From Leptasterias polaris (Eukaryota; Echinodermata; Asteroidea; Forcipulatida; Asteriidae): a stretch of 64,000 bases of DNA. The stretch is from the NCBI GenBank assembly GCA_037783415.1, contig JAZGTN010000073.1, positions 1,612,001 through 1,676,000 of the forward strand, in the 5' to 3' direction. The translations under genes were made by a program, and so were the position numbers. The notes beneath the pieces are model-generated. The model did no database searches. It was not told the DNA's origin and saw only the letters and a program-made list of their open reading frames with translations. This document shows, piece after piece, positions 27,401-37,455 of this stretch (the first letter of the stretch is position 1; each line of letters begins with the position of its first letter).

Positions 27401-27540
27401 GTATTCTTAATATTACTACTGTGGTCAGAGTTTACTTAAGTCACTGTGTGGAATTGCCTTTATCTTTCTGGTATCCTTTCCTCTAATCACCACACCATTT
27501 TATCTTTAAAGGAACTGGGCTTCTTGGCAGTGGCCTCTAA
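1382..27540 (+). CDS. USP48: USP48 orthologue, ubiquitin carboxyl-terminal hydrolase (25 joined coding exons)
   Basis: USP48 removes ubiquitin from substrates, in vertebrates mainly in nucleus and cytosol. I read these GT-AG exons, all phase-compatible: 1382-1502, 2701-2760, 3283-3373, 4255-4345, 5175-5232, 5601-5725, 6293-6401, 8394-8527, 9708-9790, 10041-10220, 10778-10876, 12112-12315, 12928-13088, 13597-13760, 14111-14217, 15115-15186, 16120-16244, 17029-17145, 21383-21555, 22155-22285, 22384-22574, 23498-23632, 25962-26139, 26551-26580, 27512-27540. With the doubtful first exon at 1200-1213 they give 2982 nt, 993 residues, against about 1035 in human. Family signatures include [40 protein letters not shown] and a GTGLLGSGL end. 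No frameshift or internal stop was found. The exon ending at 17145 could instead end at 17154, adding three codons. The N-terminal ~40 residues of vertebrate USP48 are not found here and may lie upstream of the window. Confidence 0.95.
2308..2650 (+). mobile_element. tRNA-derived SINE
   Basis: 5'-truncated copy of the family at 7183-7530. B box GGTTTGAGTCCCGGTCATGA, shared body, CACTATATAAGAACTAGTTA tail and (TTA)n end. Confidence 0.75.
3038..3110 (+). repeat. tRNA-like sequence inside a dispersed repeat, copy 1
   Basis: A 73-nt segment from GGCTAGATAGCTCAGTTGG to TCTCTAGTCA has tRNA-like A and B boxes, a 7-bp acceptor stem and a GTT in anticodon position. Its T stem pairs badly. The flanks (GACAAAATAGGGAGACCGCC upstream) are shared with 25277-25349, so it is a repeat rather than a working tRNA gene. 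Confidence 0.6.
3540..3915. mobile_element. TTAA-flanked MITE (AGGCACTGGACAC ends), copy 1
   Basis: The ends TTAAAGGCACTGGACAC and GTGTCCAGTGCCTTTAA are inverted, continuing into TTGGTAATTAC / GTAATTACCAA-type sequence. TTAA is probably the target duplication. Inside USP48 intron 3374-4254. Confidence 0.8.
4012..4182. mobile_element. Long-arm palindromic MITE
   Basis: GTCGTCATGATC and AGCAGGCCTGTGGCTGTA at 4014-4050 are mirrored at 4148-4181, leaving a small loop. In USP48 intron 3374-4254. Confidence 0.75.
4526..4756. mobile_element. MITE with ATAGATAGGTTGCAGT ends, copy 1
   Basis: About 230 bp with imperfect inverted ends. Both arms contain GGCCATCTTTACGGGCAA or its reverse relative. The second copy is at 33112-33343. 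Confidence 0.75.
5900..6260. mobile_element. TTAA-flanked MITE, diverged copy 3
   Basis: The ends TTAAAGGCACAGTACACGTT and AACGTATGCAGCACCTTTAA match the family at 3540-3915; the interior is more divergent. It ends 32 bp before the USP48 exon at 6293. Partial relatives lie near 9375-9500 and 17600-17830. Confidence 0.65.
6474..6740 (+). mobile_element. tRNA-derived SINE, diverged
   Basis: Keeps GTCATGGC at the head, ACACTTGTGTCCTTCAGCAG in the body, the GTGCTATATAAAAACC tail and an (ATT)n end. Another tail copy ends near 7010. Confidence 0.65.
7183..7530 (+). mobile_element. tRNA-derived SINE, best copy
   Basis: A box TGGCCGAGTGGTTAAGAGC and B box GGTTCGAGTCCC, as in Ser/Leu tRNAs. The unique body is followed by a tail containing AAAGCGCATTGAGACGTTA and GCGCTATATAAGAACTAG. 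The tail resembles the end of the LINE at 10985-11575. Confidence 0.8.
7758..8393 (+). repeat. 168-bp tandem array carrying three pseudo-exon copies of USP48 exon 8394-8527
   Basis: Four near-identical units (165, 168, 168 bp and the final copy leading into the true exon) each contain intron sequence, a CTCCAG acceptor and the first 33 nt of the exon. Copies begin at 7890, 8058 and 8226; the true exon begins at 8394. In the three extra copies the exon start is followed by AAG|GTTAAG, a donor-like site created at the duplication junction. Each copy could therefore be read as a 36-nt in-frame cassette encoding [12 protein letters not shown]. Unit edges are AAGGTTAAG and CAGTATTTA. The near identity of the copies indicates a recent expansion. 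Confidence 0.92.
10985..11580 (+). mobile_element. Non-LTR retrotransposon 3' end (CR1/L2-type reverse transcriptase tail)
   Basis: An open stretch (about 10993-11403) encodes the conserved tail after the reverse transcriptase domain: [53 protein letters not shown] and [12 protein letters not shown] 170-bp 3' UTR follows, with ATGCGCTATACAAGAATGG and an ATT repeat. It is 5'-truncated and inserted in USP48 intron 10877-12111. Confidence 0.9.
11766..12055 (+). mobile_element. tRNA-derived SINE, old copy
   Basis: GGCCAAGCGGTTCAGAGGAT and GGTTCGAATGCTGGTCAGG mark the A and B boxes. The body is shared with the other copies; the tail is eroded. Confidence 0.65.
12112..22285 (+). CDS. USP48: USP48 middle region with three DUSP-like modules
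   Basis: Ten exons (12112-12315 to 22155-22285) align by eye with the three DUSP domains of USP48, which are substrate or partner contact modules. Module 1, residues about 400-565, carries [19 protein letters not shown] and KYGGGPSLT. Module 2, about 565-666, carries [13 protein letters not shown] and the ELLCPH cysteine/histidine motif, repeated as LLCFH and LLCHH in the other modules. Module 3, about 667-806, carries [10 protein letters not shown] and VWPHEWNF. The acceptor of exon 17029-17145 directly follows a TTTGA microsatellite. Intron 17146-21382 is the longest (4.2 kb) and holds SINEs and a foldback element. I infer the domain boundaries from similarity to the vertebrate protein. Confidence 0.88.
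12480..12927 (+). repeat. Degenerate tandem array derived from the acceptor and start of USP48 exon 12928-13088
   Basis: About six diverged copies, 50-110 bp apart, of the block around the exon start precede the true exon. Each carries a version of ATGAATGGTTGCATTCTGATTGG or its CTCATTGG variant, and often a TTGTTGCAGG acceptor-like piece. The best copies (near 12772 and 12855) keep an acceptor and the readings [12 protein letters not shown] and [12 protein letters not shown], against [12 protein letters not shown] in the real exon. The copies are older than the 168-bp array in intron 6402-8393. Confidence 0.75.
13140..13558 (+). mobile_element. Degenerate non-LTR retrotransposon fragment
   Basis: Frame-shifted readings resemble the same tail region: [18 protein letters not shown], then [19 protein letters not shown]. 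Broken by stops. In USP48 intron 13089-13596. Confidence 0.55.
14546..14672. mobile_element. GGGCCCAATTTCAT palindromic MITE, copy 1
   Basis: Starts GGGCCCAATTTCATGGCTCT and ends in the inverted ACAGCCATGAAATAGGACCC. Related copies lie at 15336-15646 and 24458-24597, and half-copies at about 5832 and 28394. Confidence 0.7.
15336..15646. mobile_element. GGGCCCAATTTCAT MITEs, two adjacent copies
   Basis: One copy runs from 15336 to about 15516 (GGGCCCAATTTCATAAAGCT to ACGAAATCGGGCCC). A second abuts it and ends ACCATGAAATTGGGCCC at 15646. Confidence 0.65.
16281..16574. mobile_element. piggyBac-like MITE
   Basis: A perfect 19-bp inverted end, TTAACCCTTTAGAGACCAT, occurs on both sides and includes a TTAA target. 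CCCTTT after TTAA is typical of piggyBac ends. In USP48 intron 16245-17028. Confidence 0.75.
16913..17024 (+). repeat. TTTGA/TTTCGA microsatellite next to a USP48 acceptor
   Basis: About twenty TTTGA or TTTCGA units end at 17020, and the exon begins at 17029. The repeat therefore acts as the pyrimidine-rich tract of the splice site. Confidence 0.9.
17285..17610 (-). mobile_element. tRNA-derived SINE with a different 3' half
   Basis: The minus-strand head GGCCGAGCGGTCTAGGTCAC and B box are clear. The 3' half differs from the copies at 7183 and 18027, suggesting a second subfamily. Confidence 0.65.
18027..18400 (+). mobile_element. tRNA-derived SINE
   Basis: GTGGCCGAGCGGATAAGAAC head, GGTTTGAGTCCCGGTCGTGA B box, AAAGCGCTATATAAAAACCG tail and (TTA)n end. 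Confidence 0.75.
19345..20195. mobile_element. Foldback element in USP48 intron 17146-21382
   Basis: The left arm (about 19355-19680) and right arm (about 19945-20190) are inverted, imperfect copies. Shared blocks include CTTCCTCATC, AATCAGGCAAATCTCT or its variant, and GGGTATGTTTGT. Both arms have a G/C-homopolymer-rich stretch near the end. Confidence 0.65.
21846..22075 (+). repeat. About 112-bp repeat, two copies in tandem
   Basis: Units contain GCATTCACCA, CTGCAGGCTGGCACAG, TTCAAAACCACAGTG and CAGTAGGAGGGTT. A third copy lies in another USP48 intron at about 9845-9945. Confidence 0.7.
22384..27540 (+). CDS. USP48: USP48 C-terminal region with ubiquitin-like domain
   Basis: Exons 22384-22574, 23498-23632, 25962-26139, 26551-26580 and 27512-27540. 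The first carries a CxxC (SCVEC) and an acidic linker rich in D, E and K. Exon 23498-23632 has a basic stretch, [13 protein letters not shown], like the conserved basic segment of USP48, followed by a beta-strand-like TLKELKIK. Exon 25962-26139 continues the ubiquitin-like fold with [22 protein letters not shown] and [12 protein letters not shown] 30-nt microexon and a 29-nt last exon give the [19 protein letters not shown] tail, ending at TAA 27538-27540. Vertebrate USP48 ends similarly at GTGLLGH. The intron before the last exon is mostly a 22-bp minisatellite. Confidence 0.92.
24458..24597. mobile_element. GGGCCCAATTTCAT MITE, copy in USP48 intron 23633-25961
   Basis: Ends GGGCCAATTTCATAGAGCTG and the inverted CAGCTCTATGAAATTGGGCCC relative. 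Confidence 0.7.
25277..25349 (+). repeat. tRNA-like sequence inside a dispersed repeat, copy 2
   Basis: Diverged copy of 3038-3110 with the same upstream and downstream flanks. The D arm (AGTTAATAGAGC) and anticodon stem are decayed. Confidence 0.55.
25432..25735 (-). mobile_element. tRNA-derived SINE, minus strand
   Basis: On the minus strand, the body and tail (AGCGCTATACAAAATGTACA) of the family are present; the head near 25735 is eroded. Confidence 0.65.
26735..27368 (+). repeat. 22-bp minisatellite before the last USP48 exon
   Basis: About 29 copies of a unit like GCTTTAAGATGCTCAGCGTAA, with CATTGTAAT variants interspersed. Fills most of intron 26581-27511. Confidence 0.9.
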
Positions 27541-27760
27541 TGAGCAGAAGATGGAGAAAGTAGGAGGCAGATTTCAAATTATCCTGTCCAACAAGAACTT
27601 GGAAAAATGTGAATGTCATGACAAATCTGTGTCTTGTTTTTTGGAGCAGAATTATCATCTGTAGAAGTTAACACCAAAAGATGTCTTGCCGGGATTATAT
27701 TTTTGTACTTGCCATGATGGATGTTGAGATTCATTAAAGAAGAATTTAGAAATATTAAGA
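27541..27760 (+). other. USP48: Probable USP48 3' untranslated region
   Basis: The sequence after the stop at 27538-27540 runs into ordinary AT-rich DNA. An ATTAAA hexamer at 27733-27738 is the first plausible polyadenylation signal; no AATAAA was seen closer. The end of the transcript is a guess. Confidence 0.4.
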
Positions 27761-28757
27761 GAAATTAATTGTATAACGCTGTGAATGATATCTTCTTTTT
27801 TCCAACAAAACAGGGAACAACAATGAGAGGTATTGATATGTTAAGAATAATGGTAGGCCACCGTGCCTTTAGATAAATTATTCTATTACTGTATTTTGGG
27901 TGTTTCTCAACTTTTGCAAAACTTAGCCCGACTTGGTTAAAAGTTAAGTAGTTGGGATATGTTTGAATATTAGGCATTAACTTTGTTCAAAATGAATGAA
28001 ATGGCAGGACCAATATGTGAACTATGAAAATGAGCAAGTTATTTTGAATATAAAACAAAATTGTTGATAGTTTTTCTGTGTTGAGTAGGAGAGAAGCTTT
28101 CCATAATCTCCAACATTGTGCAAGCCTAATACTTAGTTGTTATAAGGGCAAGACGGTTTGTATGTAGTAAAGGGCCTCTCTACTAGGGACATTTAAGTAT
28201 ACTGGAACATTTTAAGAGGCACCAAGGCCTTGACCAGGGGCCATGAGGGCAATTGCCTCTGTTGCCTGGGATGCGTAAAGTTCGGGCCTGCGTGTGGTTG
28301 CAAAGATCACTCAAATCAGCTGAAGTTTGAGGAAGTCGGACAATCCAATTCGTCCCTGTGCTAAATTGTTGCTCTGCGATGCCATATACCTAGGCCCAAT
28401 TTCATGAAGCTGCTTAAGCACCGATTTAAGCTAACATAAAAACCCCAAACAATTTTCCACTCTGTATTTTCAAAGAAATCGAATGGCAGGAGAAACAACT
28501 TCGTGGTTGTTCTGTGAACTTGTCAGCGATTGAGTTTTTTTCAGTTGTTACAGCACTTCTCTCTGAATCTGTACATTTGTTTTGTTGTCTTTGTTGCATG
28601 TGGATTTGATCAAACGGCTTTCTCAGGTAGTTTTCTCGGACGTTGTCTTTGTTTAACTCACGACTTTAGTGCAATTCTTTGTAAATTATAGTGAAGGTAT
28701 TTTGAACAAGTGTGTTGCTTTCTATTTCGTTATCAAAAAGAATGGACGTCTCATAAA

Positions 28758-29467
28758 CAAGGGCGTCGATCGCTACTGAAAAGTAGGGGGGACGGTCGAG
28801 CAAGTCTTGAAAAAATACATCTTACATTATTTGCACCCCACATTTTTAATATGCTTCGGGAGTCCGGCGTTTATCGTGTGTCAGCTTGTAGTTCTTCGAA
28901 AAAACAAAATATTGCTTCTTCAACAAATCTTGTCATGGCCCAAACTGCTCCTATTTATTTGAATGGATTTTACTACATTTTGTGCGTTGTGCGATTGTAA
29001 CAAAATGAAACACATTTGCACGTGTGCGCACACACATACTTCCTTTGTGGAGGGATCGTGTACCGTACATTATAGCATACACAAACGACGCATAACTTGA
29101 ATGCTAACAAGGTATGTAAGCGGGATTTTGGCGTTCTTGTCTTGGACGATACGTGTCATCTATTGTCTGTATTATATAAGCGGAAATGGGCCCAAAATAC
29201 CATTCTGCGCGTAGTCCATCAGAAAAAATATGAAAATGAAGAAAACATTTCATCGTTTGTTCGCTATTCTTTTACTTGAAAAAAAATTGTAATGAAATAT
29301 TAAATCAAGAAAATGTTGTTGAATATTTCTAATGAACAGTCAATCAAAAAGTGGGGGGGACATCTGATATGCTGTCCCCCCCCAGTCTAAAAAGTGGGGG
29401 GGGGGGGGGGGGGGGGGGGTGGGGGGGGGACATGTCATCCCCCGTCCCCCACCCATCGACGCCCTTG
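28758..29467. mobile_element. Inverted-repeat element with CAAGGGCGTCGAT ends
   Basis: CAAGGGCGTCGAT at 28758-28770 is mirrored by ATCGACGCCCTTG at 29455-29467. Both ends continue into G-rich GGGGGGACG-like sequence. No transposase seen. Confidence 0.6.
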
Positions 29468-30730
29468 CTCATCAAATGTAACAAACTCGTGTAAACTTGT
29501 ATAAATGTAACGTTTCTATGGAGTGTAGATATGTACACCAATGACTAAATGTTTTATCAGCGATACCATTTTGCACATTAAAGTGGATATTGGAAGAAAA
29601 TTGACAAACATCTTTACGTTTTGGGGATACCACGAACATCTCGTTTCTCCCATTAGTGTAAATTTACCCTTTCCGATCAAAAACTTAGTTTGTCATTCAT
29701 GTTGAAAAAGTATTCATTTCTTAGCCGGCAGTCAAAATGCCGTTATCAAGGGGGCATCAACGCTAATCTAAATCAGTGTAAACCAAAGTAAGACTTGAAG
29801 GGCAGTTAATCTGGTCCCTTTTTGGGTTATATATTTGAATCAATATACATTGTTAACGCTGCATGCTGGGAACTTCACAAAAATGTTGGCAAAGGTGTCT
29901 GTGACAACTTGCATTCTGTGCACTTCTTAAAGTGATGTTACGCATCATCATACACAACACATAATCAGAATGTCATTCAAAGCGTATGATCACCCCTCCC
30001 AAACACACACATGTACACCCACACACTCTCACGGATGGTGGCTTGTGAGGTCCTGCTATTGTTGTTCTATTATTCCCTTTTCTGAAGAATTTCCCTGTGG
30101 GGTCCAAGTTGAACAAAGAATTCCCTTGTGGGGTCCATTGTTTCGGTTGTGTTTTGGAACCAACAAGGACCCGGCCCATGGGTACGGTATGCCCATCTAC
30201 CCACACACAAAGACAAAAGGGGGAAAAGGGTTTGCAAAGTAACAAACGACATGATGAGTGTTGTGTGAGGTAAACACTATCTCCATTGTCTCAAAGGTTT
30301 GCGGTAATTCAATGCACATTTAATCTCTCTTGTGAGTTGAGGAGATTCTTGAACAGATGGTGTAACTACTCAGCGTTTTTGTCAGTAGGCTCTCTGACCG
30401 TCTATCACAACAGATCGACTCTTTCGTTGTATTAGATGATAACGGTAAATTTCGATCGGACACGTTGGTATTATCGCATTTTACCGCCGCCGTCTTAAAA
30501 TCTCCAATCGGTGACTGAAAGGTGGACCGTTTACTAATAATACCACAAATGTAAGGTTGAATCATCATCAAATTAGTGAATAAAAAGGAATCAGGTGCCA
30601 TGTTTTATACTTTATATTTATTGTTATTGATTAGAGACGTAGTCCATAGGCTCGAAAAGTTAACACGGTCCTGTGTTTATAAATTTGACATTTCTCTGTT
30701 GCTGTAGTTACTATTTTCAGCAATGAGTGT

Positions 30731-30907
30731 AATAGACCTTATGCATATGACGTCATTTGAGTAGGGCGCCCTCGCCTAGAGGTCAAAAGGAAGATGTTCA
30801 TTGGTCAGTCCTGTGCGCCGCGCGTACAAATCTGCGCGTTTCCATTGTTTCGTCATCAGTTTACCTCTAAGATGGCGGCTTGGTGACGTCAATGCATAAG
30901 GTCTATT
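30731..30907. mobile_element. MITE with TGACGTCA in both ends, copy 1
   Basis: Terminal inverted repeats AATAGACCTTATGCAT and ATGCATAAGGTCTATT each continue into a CRE-like palindrome: ATGACGTCAT on the left, GTGACGTCAA on the right. It lies 0.4 kb from the 3' end of protease A. Confidence 0.8.
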
Positions 30908-31311
30908 GTGAGTAAGATATTGCATAACTGTTTTAAACTTTTCAGAATCTAGTAGGCCTACATGGTTAGTGCATGGCGGAAGGAGTGGTACGGCACGCCG
31001 ACCCAGTAATAAGGACGTGCATTTAAAACATGAAATCATTATGTTTAATGTTACTATAAATCAATGTAGGCCTAGTCTCCGATTGTTCGTAGTGTCTGCA
31101 TTGTCGGGTGTATCAATTGGGTAGGCCCTATAATTTTTGAGACTTAAAATTCCTTGATTATAAATTACAACAATATGATCGAGAACCTCATTGTAAGGTA
31201 TGGGTTAGACAGTTTGGTTGCATAAAACATGGTACACGTAGTAGCAATAGGCTATAAGTATGTTTTAACTTCACTCGTAGTTGTTATGCGACACTCGCCG
31301 GCAGGAGCTCT

Positions 31312-32995
<1,684 letters not shown>

Positions 32996-33111
32996 GATGA
33001 CGATGTGACACGACGTTAAACGTTACATAAAGAAGGCATGCAACCAAAAGTGACTAACTATTGCATGTGACAGTCAATATAAACGCAAACAATGTATCAG
33101 TGAAGCATGAT

Positions 33112-33343
33112 GTATAGATAGGTTGCAGTATGACGTAAGTCGGCCATCTTTACGGGCAATTTGGAACACACAGTCCTGCGTTACGCGTGAGAACGGCGTG
33201 CAGCACGCGCACATTTCACAAAACTCATTGCGTGATTGGTTAGTGAATGACGCGGCTGCGTTAATAATTTGAGCGCTTGACGCGCCTGCAAGCCAAAATG
33301 CGATTTGCCCGTAAAGATGGCGTCTACTGGGAACTATCTATAC
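33112..33343. mobile_element. MITE with ATAGATAGGTTGCAGT ends, copy 2
   Basis: Nearly identical to 4526-4756. It lies upstream of protease A exon 1, so the element could affect that promoter. Confidence 0.75.
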
Positions 33344-34661
33344 GTCATTGGGTATACGCCACTGTTAGACACATGGCTACTTCACAGTGAAAACATTGTT
33401 TGAAGTTTATTAGAGAATAGTTATCTTTGACAAAAGTTGATTAATGTTTATCTGATCAACTGAGAACAAGTCAATATGGCTGTTTTTTGTTTGTTAAGAT
33501 AAAAGGTTCTTTGTCTCCCGGATAAGACGGAACTGAACCTAGTAAAATATCGATTAAAAACAATCAGCTTTAACCTCGTAAGTTCACCCACCCGCACACT
33601 TACTTTAATTGTTGTTTTATTATTTCTTTTTCTGAAGTAATTCTGTGTGGGGTACCACTAGAACAAAGAAAACATTGAGGGGTAGCATTGTTCCGTTGTT
33701 AAAAGTACCCTGTAAGTTCGCGTGTGTCTGTTAGGGCACCCCACACCTTTGAGAGGTTCAGTAAACAGGTAGGCTTTTTTTAAATTAGCTTAATGGTGCT
33801 CGAAGGCGGGAACTGGTGTTATGATAAGCTTGGCTTTTAGCCATAACTCGTGTAGGCGGGAGCTGGGGATAATTGGGTTCACAGCAAATGGGTTGTCACC
33901 GCTACTCATTAGGCTATAGCGAAATTTTCAATTTAATATCGAAAATCCCCAATGGAACATCATCTTATAAGTGTTTCCCTCATTTTGATGTCGGATTTAG
34001 ACGGGAAAGGGCATACTTTGATCACCTAGCACGGGTACGGAGGTTGACTGTATCCACAGCGCAGCCCTCTTGTATGTCAACTAAACCAAATATATTTATT
34101 TAAATAAGAATAACAACAGCCGGCTTCTATTTTCAATTGCGAAGTGTTGTTTGGTTTATTGTTACAATTTTGTCTAGAAGAGACTGGCTTCTTTATCAAT
34201 TATAATTTACAACAAAGAGTTTTGATGAATGTTTGTGTCAATTATTATAGTTTACTTTCTAAAACATCTTTCATTCATGTTAATTTCATAACAAACGCTT
34301 TTACAGCCCAACGCACCCAATACGGAGGCAATAACTCCCTTTAACTTAAAGGTAACCATTCTCCGCTCTCCTGACCAGATAGCAGAATTATGGATTTGTG
34401 CCCCTTAAGCGAGAGTTTATTATGTCCTCAAGACCGATAGGAACCTCCGACAAAAAGCACTTGTTTGTTTCGTTTATTCTTTAAATTATGCCCAAAATAG
34501 TATGTACTCAATTTATGAGATTTAAAATCAGTAAAAGGTTCCCTTACATCAGACTCTGTACCCCAAGAGAGCCGTGATATATGGACAGGATTACATGACA
34601 TAGGCCTACATGAACAATAGAACATCGTTATTTTTTATTTTTGAAAGGGTTCGGCCCAAAA

Positions 34662-37138
34662 TTAGGCACAGCTGACATCTTCGTTGGTGTTTTTGTTTAT
34701 CCAGGTACAGTAGTTGGCTATCTTTGTGTACACGCCGGGATGATTTGGCTTAGCGCAACCGGCACCAAAGCTAATTATGCCGTTCAAGCGCACTTGGGGC
34801 ACATGCGAGGACACGCCGAAGTCACTGACAATTGGACCGCCGCTGTCACCCTGTTGAAAAATCAACCAAAAACACGAATGAATAGTGATTGTGTAGGTTT
34901 TTAAAACTACATTGAAATCAAATGTTAGAGACAGTTCCTCTAAGCAGTATAATTTGTTTACAGTTAAACAATATCATATATCCATCCATTGGATTGAAAA
35001 GACTTACTTGACAAGAGTCTTTACCTCCTTGGCTAACACCAGCACAGAACATATTAGCTGTTGCTGTTTTTTAGGCCTTTTTACACTCGTCGCGACTGTT
35101 TGCGTACACTACAACCTCATTCAGTGCAACAGGAGTGGACATTATTAAGCTTGCTAAAGTAAAACACAATCAAAGATATCACAATTACCATAGGGATATA
35201 TATAGACGATGCGACCTCTGACGTCATTTGAAAATCATAACATGATGCGCGCGCATGTCGCCGGGCAAAACCTTTGTGTACTTGACAACCAGCTAGAAAG
35301 TACACGCAATATTACCATGACTACGCGTCTTTTTGCCCGGCGGAACATGACTTGGACAACAGACTTGTCAACAGAGGGCGGTTTGAATGTAAACAGAGGT
35401 CACATCGTCTATAGGCAGACATTATTTTAGTTCTTATAACCCAATAATTTGTCGAGGTGTATACGGTCTGACGTCACTGGTTAAAACAATTAAACAGTTA
35501 TCGTTTTTTACTTTACATACAGTTGCACTTCTGCACATGGTTTGAAAGTCAACTTTTGTGGAATGTGATTATTATGCAAATCATTAGATGCAAGAGCGCA
35601 TTGTAGCAGAACATAATCAGGAAGTAAAATCTGGATTATTCCATTTCACGAGGCAAAGCCAGGTGATACGGAAAAACCAAATTCTACGAAAATAAATACA
35701 TTCAATATTTGTTTTCTATAACTCACTCCTATATATCATTATAATTATAATTTAAAAAAATCACAACAAACGCAAAAAACCCACAAAAACCACTGTCACT
35801 GCCTTGCCTCAATTGGGAAACTAGCGGGGGACGTTTGCGAAACGTTTACAAAATTGTCCATTTTATTGTACTTCACTGTTACATATTGGAGCGTCGCAGT
35901 AGTGTACATGACAAAAATTAATAAAAAATCGCACGTGATGCATAATCCACCAATCAAATAAGATATATCTGTGTGGGAGATTTACTTGTGATCAATCCTA
36001 CTGACCTTCTAGTCTTCCCCAACCGCTAATGAGCATCTCCAGTCCTTTCGTAGGGGTGCTTGAGCCGATGCTGATGGGTTGAACGTCGGTGTTGTAGACA
36101 GCGGGAGTATCTAGCTTGATTAAGGCTATGTCGTTATTCAAGTTGTGCCCACCAAGACCGAACTCGGGATGAACCACCCATTTGCCTGTTATAAACTGCT
36201 GGTTTGGTCCATCGTGTTGAGTTTTCTCGTGATACCCGAGACCCACACGTGCGATTGTACTCTCTTTTGGGCTGCCAACGGAAAAAACATTTAAATAATT
36301 GCTTGTGAAAATTATGGTAACCGCCTGTGAACGCAACGTTGTTCAAAATGTACGGTACAAGGAATAGTATATTGGGACATATACACTCTCAAAATAGCAC
36401 ACATGGTATATATCTTTACTGCAGGTAGACTTGCGCCCCCCCCCCCCCCCCTCCAAACGGGGTTCTACTAATTGATACTAATGATAGCTGTACATTAGGT
36501 ACAGAATGCTGTTGTGTGGATATAGACATCTTGATTTTGAAAATCAAAGTAACTAAAACCATAGAGCAAGAAACAGGCTGGAAGGGAAAACAGTCTGGTT
36601 CTTTGTTGTACATTGAATAATAGCATTCACTACTGTTACTTGATTCAGGGAACGTGGGTTGACTGGGGAATAATAATGGTCTCTTATTGGGTGTTATGCC
36701 TCATGGTGTAATGATTTGGATACTTACGCGCAGTGTGCGGCTGTGACAACCCAGTTATTGTGAATCAACGAACCCCCGCAGAATATCCCCTTTCCCTTGT
36801 ACATGATTGCCGCCTGGTAGGGTCGGCTGTGTGGAGTAGACTCATGTCCACCAACGATGAGGGAACCCAAACAGCTTGGGATCAGCACAGCTGAAAGATA
36901 TAAATGCCAACAATTTGACGACTACCAAAGTCACTTCAAACAACTGATGGTAATCATACTCGAGTTCTTCGACAATAGTTTATAACTAAAACTGACGGCT
37001 TTAGTCAGTGTTATGTGCGGTACAGAAAGATACAACCACAATACAAGTGATTGTTAATGTTATGAAAATATATTTCAAAGAATGTCATTAGAAAATGAAG
37101 TAAGTAGACTCACCTAGAACAAAGAGAAAACACTTCAT
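34662..37138 (-). pseudogene. Serine protease B: five-exon trypsin-like gene with one premature stop
   Basis: Exons on the minus strand: 37114-37138, 36728-36890, 36006-36271, 35008-35153 and 34662-34850, with intron phases 1-2-1-0 as in trypsin and kallikrein genes. Features in order: signal start MKCFLFVL, the IVGGHES mature N-terminus, TAAHC (His57), NNDIALIKL (Asp102), [13 protein letters not shown] with trypsin-type Asp189, and GDSGGP (Ser195). Everything is present except for a TAA at 35071-35073 in exon 4, where copy C has TAC (Tyr), plus a 3-nt length change there. The protein would end before Ser195. The stop is a single-base difference, so the gene is either newly dead, polymorphic or a sequence error. 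It is the left arm of the inverted duplication with copy C. An AATAAA (minus strand, 34634-34639) follows the stop. Confidence 0.85.
35201..35413. mobile_element. MITE in protease B intron 3 with empty site in C
   Basis: Ends TATAGACGATGCGACCTCTG and CAGAGGTCACATCGTCTATA. Protease C at 40918-40945 reads CTGCCTGTAGATCCCTATGG with no element, which marks the unoccupied or excised site. Confidence 0.8.
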
Positions 37139-37455
37139 TGTCACGGTGATACACGTCGTGCAGTAACAAGCTGGTGGAATGGATCAGTGGGTGAGAGAAG
37201 AGTGGACATCAGGCACGACATAGGCCTTCCTTTTCAAAGCAAAACATTACTTCCTCGATAATAAGATAGAAAGATATCGGAGATGTAAAACACATGGTGT
37301 CTTCTCAGCGAGTGAGCTTGTTGTATTATCTAGATCTGACTTGATGAGGGTCAGTGAAAGTCACGGCGAGTGTCCAATTTGTCGGCCTTGTTTTTTTGAC
37401 TGGCTACAGCTGGATCATTAGAAAGGCATTCTCTCTTCATTTCTGCATCAGACGT

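Larger units (their letters stand above)
27761..31311. other. Intergenic region between USP48 and the protease cluster
   Basis: No exon of a recognisable family on either strand. It holds the element at 28758-29467, a CA-rich block near 30000-30240 related to 33600-33750 and 37550-37690, and the CRE MITE at 30731. Confidence 0.55.
33754..37455. repeat. Left arm of head-to-head inverted duplication (contains protease B)
   Basis: Reverse-complement similarity to 38595-45472 extends well beyond the exons. It covers the 5' flank (37190-37455 against 38595-38890), introns (e.g. 35560-35680 against 40680-40770) and the 3' flank (33754-34640 against 41470-42326 plus 45228-45472). The spacer is about 1.1 kb. 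Confidence 0.85.
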
